Shown here: piece after piece, positions 21,958-33,485 of the stretch
Layout of the letters: every line of letters begins with the position of its first letter
Position numbering within the stretch: position 1 is the stretch's first letter
Assembly (NCBI GenBank): GCA_016508695.1
Contig: VNKQ01000011.1
Span: 868,001-932,000, forward strand
DNA length: 64,000 nucleotides
Direction: 5' to 3'
DNA from: Hyphodiscus hymeniophilus
Taxonomy: Eukaryota; Ascomycota; Leotiomycetes; Helotiales; Hyphodiscaceae
The notes under the pieces: model-generated
Told to the model about the DNA's origin: nothing
What the model saw: only the letters and a program-made list of their open reading frames with translations
Databases searched by the model: none
Translations under genes and position numbers: made by a program

Positions 21958-24899
21958 TCAATTAATGTAGAAGTTCTGAAACCTTGCAAACTCATTTCCT
22001 TCCGGGTCTAGTGTCCCTTGCAATTCTGCCTTTGTCTTGTCGGTCGTATATTCAGCCCATCGTCTGATACGAATACTGAAGGGCAGATCATATTGATCCA
22101 GCTCCGTGTATTCGGCATTTAGTGGCAGCTCTGCATCGCAAACCAACTCGCCATCCATAACACCATGCAAGTAGCAATTTCCAATCAATATGTGCCTGTC
22201 ATCTCCAGACCTTCGAAGCACAAAAGGCATTGTAGCACCCGGGAGCAAGACGACGAGATCGCCGTTCCTCGTCTCACCAGGGAAGACCCCGACATGCCCA
22301 CACGCCGTGATACCGAACCGACGTCCTCGGTGCGTATCCTGCATCACTTTTTCGAATGGCCAGGACTGCTGTTTCAATACCGGATCCTTGCTACGCAGCT
22401 CTGCATTTTTCTCACTGGACATGCTGGGAGGGTAGGAGCGCACGTACGCATCGTACGAACTCCTGTCCATATCCGTTGGCTTTCCTCCTCTCCAGCCTCT
22501 ATTAGCAACGAGCGTTTTCCACAGCACCGTGTCTGTATCTTCGCCAGTGTGGTATGAAGGCCCGAGGAGAATGGACATGAGCATCTCAGCGGACATCTGG
22601 ATCATCCGGCGCAAGCTCTCATCGCTGGAGATGTTAGGAAGGTCCGGGAGCAAAGGATCGTCGTTGCATCCGTAGTCGGTTGACCCCAAGGATCGGAAAT
22701 TAGATTTCATGCCTGGGATTGAATAGCTGTCTATGATGGCACCGCGAATAGTGATTGAGGTCGTTGCAGGCGAGAATGTCATTCGGGGAACAGTACCAGG
22801 AGTGCAGTCATACATTGATTGCTCGAACGGGAAACGAGACATGTAACTCCAGTCTGGGACCCAAGTGGGAAGATCCTCAACCTGTTGGGGGAGCCCGGCG
22901 TGGTGGAGTACGTGCATTCCAAAGCCCTTGGAATGGTACAGCTCAGCAACACTCTGGTAAACTTGTGCGGTAGTGTTGGAAGAGTCGTAATCAGGTATTA
23001 TCTGACCAGCTTTGACATCGTTCGCCAAAGCTAAAAGTGAATACACTTTGTCTCTATTGTCCGTGGCCCTATTTGCACGAGATAGAACCAATAGCTGAAG
23101 CAGGTTGAAAGGCTGTAAAGGCGCTTGCACGGGGACTAGAGTAAGTGTAGGGCTGTCAATGTTTAGACTTCCTTTCGCATGAAAGCCTTCATCTTTTCTC
23201 CTGGTGTTGCCTTTTTCTCGATATCTAAAGTCTCGCAGCCGCTTGAAAGTCCCAAGCTGGTTCGAATTCCTTACAAGTGCCTCTGCGTCAGCAATGGATC
23301 CGTACTTCAACGGAGGAGGAACATCGTGATTCTGCGCCAGATCCCAAAACCGCATTAGACTTTCCAAATTGCTGACCGCTTCTCCAAAGAAGACGTAGAC
23401 CTCTCTGGCCAGAACCACCTCTTGAAGTACCCAAGCGCGAGCGAACCACGGCTGTGTCCAGATGCTTAACATCGATATCCAAATGTCTCTAGTATTGGGA
23501 ATTTGAAGTGCGTCCCAGTCATCTGTTGAGCGCAAGGCATGCTCTGGGTCGTTTTCCCAGATTCTAGATAGGATGTTCATGAGCGCGAATGCGGAATGCT
23601 CAGCTTTGCCTTCAGTATCTTCATCACTCGACGACAAATCGCCTAAGTACGCGGCTGTCCGAGTGGCTCGACTATAGATCTCACCCATGATCGCAACTTG
23701 GGAGCTTCGCTCTTCATTATCTAGCTGGTTGATGCAAACACCATCTGCCCACAGATACAGCCGCTGATTCCAGCGTAGCACGCGGACGAGAGCCATATGC
23801 AAATTCTGTGTGATGAACAGAGTCTGCCCGTTCACTTTGACTTGGCAAGAAAACTCCGGAACACCCCAAGCGTAAGACAATGATGTGAATCTGGGAGCTT
23901 CGTGTAGGGAAAACTTTTCCAATTTTAAAGACAAAACATTTTCTTCGTCTTGCGTCTCGCGAGCAAGGCTGAGTAGCCGTATCTCCCTACGATCGGAATC
24001 CAGTGGCTCGTAGTTTAGACCGAAGGTTAATTGATGGTGACCCGGGGTTTTGATAGATCCAGGAGTGGATGGATAACTATGCATATGATACGGGATTTCT
24101 TGCAAGGTGTGTTGCTCATTTGCTGAGTACCCAGTAGATGGTCTTGGTGGTTCTCCTGGTTCGCGAGCTCGGTCCTCAAGGCTATGGGAGACTTCTTCTT
24201 TGTTCTCTGTGGTGTCCTGCTCGTTGCCTGGTATTGCGCTTCTTGTCCCAACTTTAACAACACCTTCGCCTTGTCTCGAGATTTCGGAAGTTATCTGATA
24301 ACCCTCGTTCTCGTCAACACCATTTCCGTCTTCTATCCCGCCCATCCAAGGCATGCTGAAATTTCCCAGAGACATCATCATGGCGGGCTTCTGGCCCTTG
24401 TACAGCGGTAACCCCTCTTCAAATTCTGCTTTTTCACTAATGAAGATTTTGTCTGTCATAAATTTTGCGATCTCTTCCTCAGTTGCTTGATGTCCTAATT
24501 CCAGACTGACCATTGTACGCTGGAGATCTTGGGACGTGATGCCATTGACGAACTTATCGAGAGCTATCTGTTTTGCTAGTAAGCATGGGAATCTAGAGTT
24601 CGTTAGCATAGGCTATAGATCACCTGCCCATCCAAGCCGGTTATGTGTTTCAAGCCGGCAACCATATTCTCCAAGCTTTCATCACTATGATGCTCTCGTC
24701 TCAGGTTCTCTTCAGTAATAAGGGCGTTGCCAGGTAGGAATATAGTTCCACGATTCCTTGGAGCGTCCGATCTGCTCCAATTTTCAGAATAGCCGTCGAC
24801 ATTCCCTTTCTCGCCTGTCTCGGCTTCGACGTTTTCTCCATCCGCTGCAATCGTTCTGGATCCTCTAGGATCCTGTTGGACGACATGCAGTGTACTCAT
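21958..24899 (-). CDS. HET-domain (heterokaryon incompatibility) protein
   Basis: HET-domain proteins trigger cell death or incompatibility after recognition of non-self. Model: exon 1 24899-24624, a 56-nt intron (GTGATC...AACAG), exon 2 24567-21958; about 961 aa. The first 300 residues are unlike anything I recognise: a hydrophilic region with FVNGITSQDLQ and TEEEIAKFMTDK, then Glu/Pro-rich linker. The HET domain starts near residue 318 with FTSLSYAWGVPE and continues with LYLWADGVCINQLDNEERSSQV, RTAAYLGD and WFARAWVLQEVVLAREVYVF. RATDNRDKVYSLLALAND and LPTWVPDWS follow, as usual downstream of the domain. The C-terminal part has HGVMDGELV. The intron donor is weak, so the N-terminus is less certain than the rest. 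Confidence 0.85.
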
Positions 24900-25491
24900 A
24901 TTCCCTCTTTGTTTTATATATTATACAAGTAAGAAATTTCGAAAACACTAGAGAAGGTTCAAAAGACGGGAGGACGCTGAATATTTGCAACTTATGTTCT
25001 CAACGTGTTGGTCTGTATCCCTTATGTACTTGATTCAGCCTGCAACAAGCGGCGCAGTGTTAGCGCTGAGTGGGCCTGCAGTTCAGGCCTTGGGCGGCTG
25101 AGCACTGGCTTACGGCAGGGGTATGAGGGCATCTACGCTAGCAAGTCCGGTAAAGGGCTTCTCGCCTAGCAGATAGGGGTGATGCATGTGAGCATTCTTC
25201 TCGGTCAATTAAGAGCAAAGAGGTGGTGGAAACCCAGAACATTAGATATCGTAAAAACTACGTTTTTAAGTGACAGACCACTTCCTTCATATCCACCCGC
25301 AAAGAGATAATGTATCGTACTTTCCGACTCTAACACCAGAGTTTAGAGCTTCTGATCAATTCAATCTGAAGTCCCCGGCATCCAAGTGTGGTTCCCCAAA
25401 ATCCTAAAAGTCTCGTTCGTTTAGGTCAATAGCCACCACAACACCAGCTTACGAAGCCTCAGAGTTGCAAGGCCCTCTCAAGGCACTTTAC
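24900..25491. other. Intergenic between HET gene and E2 relic
   Basis: About 590 nt upstream of the HET gene and downstream of the E2 relic. It presumably holds the HET promoter. No other feature recognised. Confidence 0.5.
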
Positions 25492-27528
25492 CTAATCCAA
25501 CCCCTTTCCGCTTCCCTGGTTATTCGGATCTTCTATCTTCACATCAAAATCACTCAACAACTTATTCCCCTCACCAGCACTTCTTCTCGGGAGAGCCTTC
25601 AGCACATCCGCACCCTTCATCTTCCAATATGTCTTACTAATCTCTCCCCAAATACCGTTCTTGGCCTTCTGATTTCTCAGCCAATACAACATAGCATGGG
25701 CAACCGTCCTGCACTGAGCATTATGCGAGTAGATAATCACTCTGGGGGTCAAGCGGAAGGACGTGAAAGGGTAATCATCTGCAGGGTGCTTGCAACCAAG
25801 GAGCATGGGTTGCACAAAAACGAAGACAGAGAGAAGTGTTGACTTATGAGGTTGCCAGCGTTCGGACGGCTGGCCTTGCCAAGTGTTTATGAGCGAGAGG
25901 CATACTGTAAGAATTGGGTTTGGACATGGTGATATGGGAAAAGGAAGACGGGAGCTGACCGTGTCCGCTTGGATAGATGTGTGGATTAAGTCTGTAGCCT
26001 TCTGACGTGTAGCTTTGGTTTCGATTGAGTCCTTCGTCCAAGACGCTTTGAAGCTCAGGAGGTTCTGCCGGCCAGTTTGCGGGAAAGTAAAGATCGAATC
26101 TAGGTCTGGAAAATAGTCGACTCGTCTTTGGAGAAGTGGAACGTGAACTTGCGTGAACAGTCCACCAGCATATGGAGATCCCTCAGCTCCAGTGATGAGG
26201 ATTCTATGACATCCACCCTTTTCTCCGCAATCTTAACAAAAATACCAACTGGCAGACTAGTTGTCAACCCTGCAATCTCCTTCACCAGCGCTGTCACCCG
26301 TCCGGGAGCGGACTGTGTCAAAGTAGACCATTTATCAACAAAATGGTGGGTCGTCAACACCTCGTCTGTGAAGGTGACTCTCTGATTCTCTGCAAACACT
26401 GTCCAGGGATCATTAGACAGTCCTCCAATTCTAACATTAGGTGAAGTCTTCGCAACTATATCATAGATTTCGATTATCTTCCGGCACAGAGATAAGGACT
26501 CTTCAGTTTCAGTGCTGTGCGGTTCTTTCGCCATGGTGGACTTGCTCGAGATGCGTATGAAGGCCTTGGCTTGTTTATAGGTCACGTATCCAGCGGTGAC
26601 TATAGATGTGGACATACCGCTCTTCGTCTTATTAACAACCAATTGCCACCTCTGAGACTCGTCGCAGAGCGCCTGTAGACCAGGACTTTGTTTTTTTCCA
26701 AGCCTTTTCTCTGTAAGGATGCCGATGAAGCTAGCATGCCTTGCAATGGCTGTAATGAAAGCTAGGACCGAACGATACAACGCACTTCTTTTCATTATAT
26801 CGGTAATCGAGTCATTGTGGATGAGTGCTGCAATTCTATCAAACAGAATGCTTAGCCGGAACAGAGTGAATATTTCAGCAGGCATTTGTCTGTTATGTTG
26901 CGAGCTCGAAACAGTAAAAGGTATGAACGCGGCCAGGACTTAGAGAAGCTGCGTCATCAATTTATCTGTCAGGTCATCCTGCTTGTGGAAGTCAACATAG
27001 TCCGGCAACTCCGAAGCATCTACTTCAAACGGAATCCAGGTATCATTGTATCCAAGCCCTATTCCTTTCTTTTGCTGGGCCGCATCCTTGCCCGAATTTT
27101 CAGCCGCGCGATGGTGAAGTTCAAGTTCTACTTTCGAAACGACACAGCAAAATCCCGACTCCAAATATCCGGCCTCGATCGCAGCAGTTGTTGACAGTAG
27201 AAACGGACGTGGGTATGTTTCTTTTGTTGAGAACAGGTTTACTGCGACAGCCACTGCAAGTAAACTTCTGACATTGCTTGCAATAAATTCCTGATATTTG
27301 GGCGGGGTATGAATTTTGTGAACCGGCGAGCCAGGTCTTGATTTGGCCCTTGACATTGACCACTGGAAGTGAGGTGCGGCAAGTAGCTTCTCTGCACTTG
27401 AGAGATCTGATACGGGTGTAATGTTGATGCAAGAGATGGAGGTTCCCCGAAACGTCATCTGGTCCTGGAACAGATGTATTTAGGTTCATTCTTTGCATGC
27501 TACTGCTGAGATCTTTAGAGCTTGACAT
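25492..27528 (-). pseudogene. Broken gene for a zinc-binding plus UBC (E2-like) fusion protein
   Basis: Reading down the minus strand from the ATG at 27528: a Cys-rich domain (KCREATC, then IYCKQCQKFTCSGCRSKP, then NCCDRGRIF), a long helical middle (AALIHNDSITDIMKRSALY; LTTSLPVGIFVK) and a C-terminal ubiquitin-conjugating fold (ILITGAEGSPYAGGLF, FDLYFPANWPAEPPELQ, NPHIYPSGH, then VCLSLINTWQGQPSERWQ with the catalytic-type Cys at 25912-25910). The domain order matches fungal multidomain E2 proteins. Lesions: a frame change near 27,070-27,140 after ILLCRFE that no intron I tried explains; an in-frame TAA at 26942-26940; and a 1-nt loss near 26,205 between KRVDVI and ILITG. The 45-nt intron at 25959-25915 is intact. 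A GCAAGT donor near 26,150 may be a second GC-AG intron. Confidence 0.8.
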
Positions 27529-27765
27529 GACTGTAAATTGAGACTTAGATTCGTTGTCGCAATGTGATGGACTTCTGCTGCATGAGGCAATGGAAAGCTT
27601 GATCTCACTCGAGATAGATATATAGGAGGTATACGTTATTCTGCTTCGAATGCGCAACACAATAACGGTAAAGTGACAGAGTCACGGTTCTCGTACCGCA
27701 AAATTCGAGTGATAGGTTGTACTCAACTTTCGATTAGATGTTACTTTCGTGACTCAGTCACCGGG

Positions 27766-28221
27766 TTACCTCCTTAAATCCCAGCATAGAACCATTTCAA
27801 TGCTTCCGCCGAAGGTCCGACCGTGAATCCAACCTCGACCGTAGTAACAGAAGGACCAGTGAAGTTGCTTCTTCCACTCGTGAGATGCCAAAACACCAAT
27901 GTTCAAGCAAAAGAAAACGAAGACAATACTTGCGTAGTTAATGGAGAATGGAGTGAGGGGGAGTACAATCGCAAGGACGACTCAGATAATAATAGCGCAG
28001 TAGATAGTTAAAAAAGCCGAACCTCTGAAGAGAAAAAGCTTCGTGTCGAACAACTCTGCGAAGAGCCAAGTAGCTGCATCCACGAGGTAGAGCAATATTC
28101 TCGGGGATCTACTATTTTGTAGACTCGTCCAAGCGATAGTCAACTTCCATGAGGCTGAACTAGCGAGATTGATTGCATCGAGGAAGCTAGAGTTTTGTCT
28201 AGGAGATCTGAGACGTTTCAA
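27766..28221 (-). other. Unassigned membrane-like reading frame, possibly decayed
   Basis: One minus-strand frame stays open for about 150 codons with a single internal TGA near 27980. It is rich in hydrophobic segments (ILLYLVDAATWLFAELF; FLTIYCAIII; SINYASIVFVFFCLNIGVLA) and ends FGGSIEMVLCWDLRR. A 42-nt GT-AG intron could remove the TGA in frame. No in-frame ATG opens it, so it is either an exon whose start I cannot find or a relic. I do not recognise the family. It lies between the E2 relic and SEY1. Confidence 0.25.
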
Positions 28222-28417
28222 TCCAGCCCAGCCTCGTCACGTGTAGGTAGCCGTCTAGAGCTGCCCACATTTTGACCACCGTCACCGTGACTTCGACAAG
28301 ATTGGATCAGATGCCCAGTTCTATTCAGAAGGACCAGGGCACGCACACCACATAACGTCACAAGATAACGCCCCCAACATTCACTACACCACCCTCATTT
28401 TCTCGCCTGCTTGTATA

Positions 28418-31232
28418 ATGTCATCTACAACAAATGGCCACGGTACCAGAAGGCCATCCACCGCTTCACGATTTCCAACGGCACCTTCAGTCATGACCAT
28501 GAACGGCCACTTCGCAAACGTCGGCGATGCGCCAACAAAAGAACAGTATGAGCATGGCATACAGGTTATCAACGAGGAAAAAGAATTCAAGTATGCCCAA
28601 CCGCATAAAATACGGTTTCTCTATACTGACACGTACCAATAGTCCCAACCTCAATACCTACTTGCAACTTACCAAAACCGCACAGTCCGGCTTCAATTAC
28701 CATCTTATATCCGTCTTTGGTTCTCAGTCGACGGGAAAGTCAACCTTGCTCAACCACTTGTTTGGCACCGAATTTGGAGTGATGGCAGAGACCGAGCGAC
28801 GGCAGACCACAAAAGGCATATGGATGTCGAAGAACAAAAAGGAATCGGCCGCGGGCTCAGGGGCTCAAGCCATGGCAGACAATATTATGGTAATGGACGT
28901 GGAGGGTACAGACGGTCGAGAACGAGGGGAAGACCAGGATTTCGAACGGAAGAGCGCATTATTTGCCCTGGCTACGAGTGAAGTCTTAATCGTCAATATC
29001 TGGGAGCATCAAGTTGGTCTGTATCAGGGCGCAAATATGGGACTGCTGAAGACGGTGTTTGAAGTCAATATGCAGCTGTTTTTGAAGGACAAACAGTATG
29101 TTTTGCGCTACCTAGCTGCGATACAGCACTGACGTCTGTAGTTCTAATCCGCGGTCTCTCCTTTTTTTCGTAATTCGCGATCATATTGGGACGACTCCTC
29201 TTGCAAATCTTCGGAATACCCTTATTCAGGACTTGACGAATATTTGGACAAGCCTTTCAAAGCCTCCTGGACTTGAGAAGTCCCGTATAGAAGACTATTT
29301 CGACTTCTCATTCGCTGCATTACCACACAAACTTCTGCAACCCGGGCCATTCTTGACGGAAGTAGGGAAGCTGGGTACAAGATTCAGAGTTGGTCACCGA
29401 GCTTCAAAGGATCATGCCCAGCTGGACCAAGAACTCGAGGGAGGCGTGTTCCTACCGGAGTATCACCGACGGATACCCGCCGATGGTTTCTCGGTATACG
29501 CCGAGGGTGTCTGGGATCAAATTGTCAATAACAAAGATTTGGATCTGCCAACTCAGCAGGAACTCCTGGCACAGTTCCGGTGTGATGAAATCTCAAGAGA
29601 GGTTCTGGTCGCATTTGACGAAGCCATTTTACCGTTCGAAGAGAAGCAGGCCGAGGGTATTAGCTTAGGGAAACCTGCAGTATTGAAAGATCTTGGAGCT
29701 CTTGGGAAAGCAGCGAGGGTAAAAAGTATTAAGGCATTTGAGGTTGAGGCCAGTAGGTACCATAAAGGGGTATACACCAAGAAACGTGTGGAGTTGGAGG
29801 GGAAAATTGATACCCGGCTGAAAGCGTTATATCAAGGTCAGCTTACTGCAGCACACAAATCAGGAGTTACTGCCTTCAGTGATGCTGTTTCAGGGGCTGT
29901 CAAAGCCGGCCAGAAGAAGGGAGCATCTTACGAGTTCGCCGATATTGTTGAGCGCGAGAAGAAGATCGCTCTCAAGAAATTCGAGACAGAGGCCAGAAGC
30001 CTAGCAATCGAGGGTGTGCCATGGAGCAACTTCAAGCAACAGTATGTACTGTATGAGAAGGATTTGGATGAAGTCAGCGGGCAATTACGGAAAGAAGAAA
30101 TGCGGCGCCTTGCTACTCGTGTTGAAAGATGGGTCCGATCGAGATTAGGCGAATCAGTGGGACTTGAATTCAACAAACTAGGGTCTGGTCGAGGGGGAAG
30201 TGGAGCTCCAGAGACTGGGGAGAAACCTGCGAGTGAGAAGGATCTATGGGACAGAATATGGACTCTTTTCACAGCAACTGTCAAAGAAGCTGAGACAAGG
30301 TTCATCGAAAGAGCGAAAAGCTTCGATGCAAACCAGGATGAGATTGAGGTTGGTCTTTGGCGATTAAGACGGAAGAGCTGGGGAGTCTTGAGAGCCAAGA
30401 TTGACGAAGAAGTCATGGAGGGCAATATTCTATTAAAGCTGCGCGAGAACTTCGAAGACAAGTTTAGATATGATGAAGCTGGCGTTCCCAGGATATGGAG
30501 GCCTACGGACGACATCGAAGGGATGTACACGAAAGCCAAGGACTCGACCCTGAAGCTCATCCCTCTTCTTTCAAGATTCCAGCTGGCGGAAACGTACGCT
30601 GCTCCCAATCTGCCAGAGTGGATTGGCACTGCGCCTGCCAGCGTTGATCAAAAAGATGAAGAGGACCTCACTCCTATAGGTGGGGTTGACGAAGAAGAGG
30701 GGAAGAGCTTAGAAGAGGAGATGACGGTTCTTAGCGAAGCCAAGCGTCAAGATCTCGTCGTAAGATTCAAGAAGACTGCGGACGGCGTGTACGTGGAAGC
30801 AAAGCGGAGTGCAATTGGCGGTGTTGCTCAAGTTCCTCTCTACTTTTATGGCCTACTTTTGGCTTTGGGGTGGAATGAAATCGTTGCAGGTGATATTGGC
30901 ACTTCTCAATGGAGTGTAGCCACGCTAACATTCTCACAGTCCTCCGCAACCCGATGTACTTCATTTTCCTCATTCTCGCGGGCGCAGCAGCTTATATCAC
31001 CTACACACTCAACCTCTGGGGCCCAATGCTCCGCATGACGAATGCAGCGTCTGCTCAAGCCGTTGAAATCGGCAAAGAGAAACTTCGCGAATTCTTGGAG
31101 AGTTCAGATACCGGTCGGCAAGCCATGGGTATGGCGGGGCGGACTCAGGGTGATGGAATCAGTCTCAATACTCTGGATAGTAGAGGAAAGAGGAAGACGG
31201 CAGCTGAAGAGGAAGAGGATGACGAGATCTAG
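28418..31232 (+). CDS. SEY1: Sey1 / RHD3-type ER membrane-fusion GTPase
   Basis: Dynamin-like GTPase, the fungal counterpart of atlastin, which fuses ER tubules. Model: 28418-28590, 28643-29095, 29142-30889, 30940-31232; introns 52, 46 and 50 nt; 888 aa, normal for the family. GTPase motifs: P-loop [19 protein letters not shown], switch region [26 protein letters not shown] and FVIRDHIG (RD motif). A long helical bundle follows, then the C-terminal hairpin of two membrane helices ([17 protein letters not shown] and [19 protein letters not shown]) split by intron 3, and an amphipathic cytosolic tail ending in an acidic run. Both ends of the protein face the cytosol. All exon phases close. Confidence 0.96.
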
Positions 31233-32432
31233 GATGGATAGTCTTTGGATTTAGAGGTGCGATGAATTGCATAGCATTGTAGTTCACGACCTGGGGGTTC
31301 AACACGATCCCAATCTGACATCTCTCCATCTTGTGTTCCAGGTGTTAAGGACAGTCATCTTGTGATCTCACCTTTCGACTCTCGCTCAAGGAATCATCTC
31401 CCACATCTCCATCACATACCTACCTATTCACTTACATCCCCTTCGCGAAGCAAAAAATCAAGTCTTCCTTGAAGTGAAACTTCAAACTCGGGCTAAAAAA
31501 AAATGTAACCTCCTCCGCATGTACAAAGCACAAGGAGGAATAGCAAGACCCAAAATAGCAAAAGGTTAGACTGCTATCGACAACCCCGATCACTGAGAGT
31601 CTTAATCCTTGAATAACTCCCAGCTTTGACTAGGCTTTAGAAGAGGGATTTTTGATATTCCGCACTCCCAGTTTTAACCTCGCCTTTCGAGGGATCTTGA
31701 ATAACTCCCGGCTTTGGCCAGGCTTTAGAAGTGGTACTCAGCATTCTATTCGCACTTCCGGTTTTAACCTCGCCTTTCGAGGGGTTCGGTCTTTCCGGGC
31801 GGAGGGTGTGGGCAGACCTCTGGCTTGGTTAGAAACAAGATATCTTATTACTGTCCTTAAAGGTATTAGGGATGAGGTGGATAGGCACGGCTTGGCGCGA
31901 TCAGGGAGGGGAGCTTGATTGGTAGAGGCTACCTGAAGATGGATGGACTCGAAAGGGGCTCGCTTAATCTGGTAGCTTGATGGGACTGGTTGAAGTCTGA
32001 ACAAAGACGGGGCCGCATATCTAAATTACTTGCTGGCTTCATAGTGTGCTACTCTGCCGAAATGTGTTAGTTGTGACAAGTTTCACTCTTGTTCCACGGT
32101 TTACTTGTGTATTCCGCAGTCTCGGTCGGTCTCTCCCGGCCCATTTTCTAGTAAACACTCGTCGTAGAGATTTTTTGATCATGACGGGATTCCTGTGCTC
32201 TAACGGGCAAGTGCATCCCTTATACGACTTGCAACAAATCAGTACTATGGAACGACGGCGGCTGCACAGTAGCTACATGCCTACACGTGGATATCGGAGG
32301 TCTTATAGTGGGGTGATTGGTGGTCTGAGAAACAAAACATTCAATAAGATTTCCTTTCAGCAGAGTAACCTTTCCCTCCTCCAAGTCTGATCTTTCCAAG
32401 CCCCGGATCGCCAAGAACGCCTATACCATAAG
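31233..32432. other. Intergenic between convergent genes; contains a tandem repeat
   Basis: About 1.2 kb between the 3' ends of SEY1 and RNH201. It contains a run of A at 31494-31503 and the repeat described separately. No gene recognised. Confidence 0.6.
31608..31783. repeat. Two-copy tandem repeat, ~88-bp unit with internal half-units (ABAB)
   Basis: Unit 1 (31608-31693) and unit 2 (31696-31783) both begin CTTGAATAACTCCC and end CCTCGCCTTTCGAGGG. Within each unit the two halves also resemble each other (ACTCCCAGCTTTGACTAGG versus ACTCCCAGTTTTAACCTCG), so the structure is A-B-A-B. CCTCGCCTTTCGAGG can pair with itself as a short stem. Confidence 0.85.
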
Positions 32433-33485
32433 CTAAAAGACCTCTGTCCCGGGACGATGTCCAAACCATGATCCAAGATCATCAGACTGCTTCTCCTTCT
32501 CCCCATTAAAGAAATCCGTCAGCCTCGTAGTCTCGTCATCATCTTCAATCGGCCAATCCACCTTCGCAGCAACACCTTTCAAGTCCAGCATATCCTTCGC
32601 AGTACCCCAACTAAACCGGCACTCACTACCCCACCCAAACACTGGATCCATGTTCCTCTTCAACCAAGACGTACACCTCGCATCAGACGGATACCCAGAA
32701 CCCCAACTCTCTTCCTGCACAACCTTTGTCTTACTCGTATCTTCATCCTCTTCCGGCTTCTGCACGTAACTCTCATAAAGCACTTCCAACGCAGCATCCC
32801 TTGTAACCTTCGCACAAACACTCGCAGCACTAACACAAGGATACAAACTATCCGCTTTTTTCGCAACCGTAACATTAGCCGTTGGGAAGATCCTCTCCAA
32901 TTTCTTCTGATACGTCGCCGGATTTCCAATCGTATCGATGTAAATCTCCTTTACATTAACACCCATCTTATAAACCCCATGTATCAATGCAATAGTAGCG
33001 TCCATAGCTTGCGCATTCAGATTGTAGGTACCGGCTGGTTTCATCATGTTTGCGCCAATGTCCCGCGCGGACATCACATCCACTGCCCATCCGCATTGTG
33101 TGTAGAGGTCTGTTTCGGACGTGCAGAGCTTCTCCATCAGGTTTGAGCGCACGGTGGGAGTGAGCACTTTGCTGTCGTCGAAATGGTGGGTTTTGCGCAG
33201 GAGGGGGTCAGAGAAGGGGATGGGGAGGTAGAAAAGTCCATAGACCATGGGCCCGAGGACCGGTCCTCGTCCGGCCTCATCAACGCCTAACGCACATGCT
33301 GGGCCAGGTTCGAGCGAGTCTGGTGAGGTGAGGCTTGGTGTAGGGAGAAGAGCTGGAGGAACGGCGGAATAGTGGGTGTAAGATGCGCCGGAGAAGAGAT
33401 GTTCTTGGTTAATTGATGGTGCTATGAAGACAACTGGGGCTGGAGTTTCAAAGGCGGGGTCATCTTCCATTTGTGAGTCTGCCAT
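32433..33485 (-). CDS. RNH201: Ribonuclease H2 catalytic subunit A
   Basis: Catalytic subunit of RNase H2, which removes ribonucleotides and R-loops from nuclear DNA. Single exon, 350 aa. Conserved sites: ALGVDEAGRGPVLGPMVYG with the first catalytic Asp-Glu, HFDDSKVL, the VKEIYIDTIGNPATYQ block with a catalytic Asp, and KKADSLYPCVSAASVCAKVTRD (KADSLYP...SAAS...K). SGYPSDARCTSWL and the FRFSWGTAKDML-like segment near the C-terminus are also family features. About 70 extra N-terminal residues are variable, as is common. A short acidic insert (KPEEDEDTSKT) lies before GSGYPSD. Confidence 0.95.
   Translation of the reverse strand: MADSQMEDDPAFETPAPVVFIAPSINQEHLFSGASYTHYSAVPPALLPTPSLTSPDSLEPGPACALGVDEAGRGPVLGPMVYGLFYLPIPFSDPLLRKTHHFDDSKVLTPTVRSNLMEKLCTSETDLYTQCGWAVDVMSARDIGANMMKPAGTYNLNAQAMDATIALIHGVYKMGVNVKEIYIDTIGNPATYQKKLERIFPTANVTVAKKADSLYPCVSAASVCAKVTRDAALEVLYESYVQKPEEDEDTSKTKVVQEESWGSGYPSDARCTSWLKRNMDPVFGWGSECRFSWGTAKDMLDLKGVAAKVDWPIEDDDETTRLTDFFNGEKEKQSDDLGSWFGHRPGTEVF

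Noticed and set aside
24291..24301. Another iron-GATA-like motif
   Set aside because: It lies inside HET coding sequence; one chance copy is expected in 64 kb.
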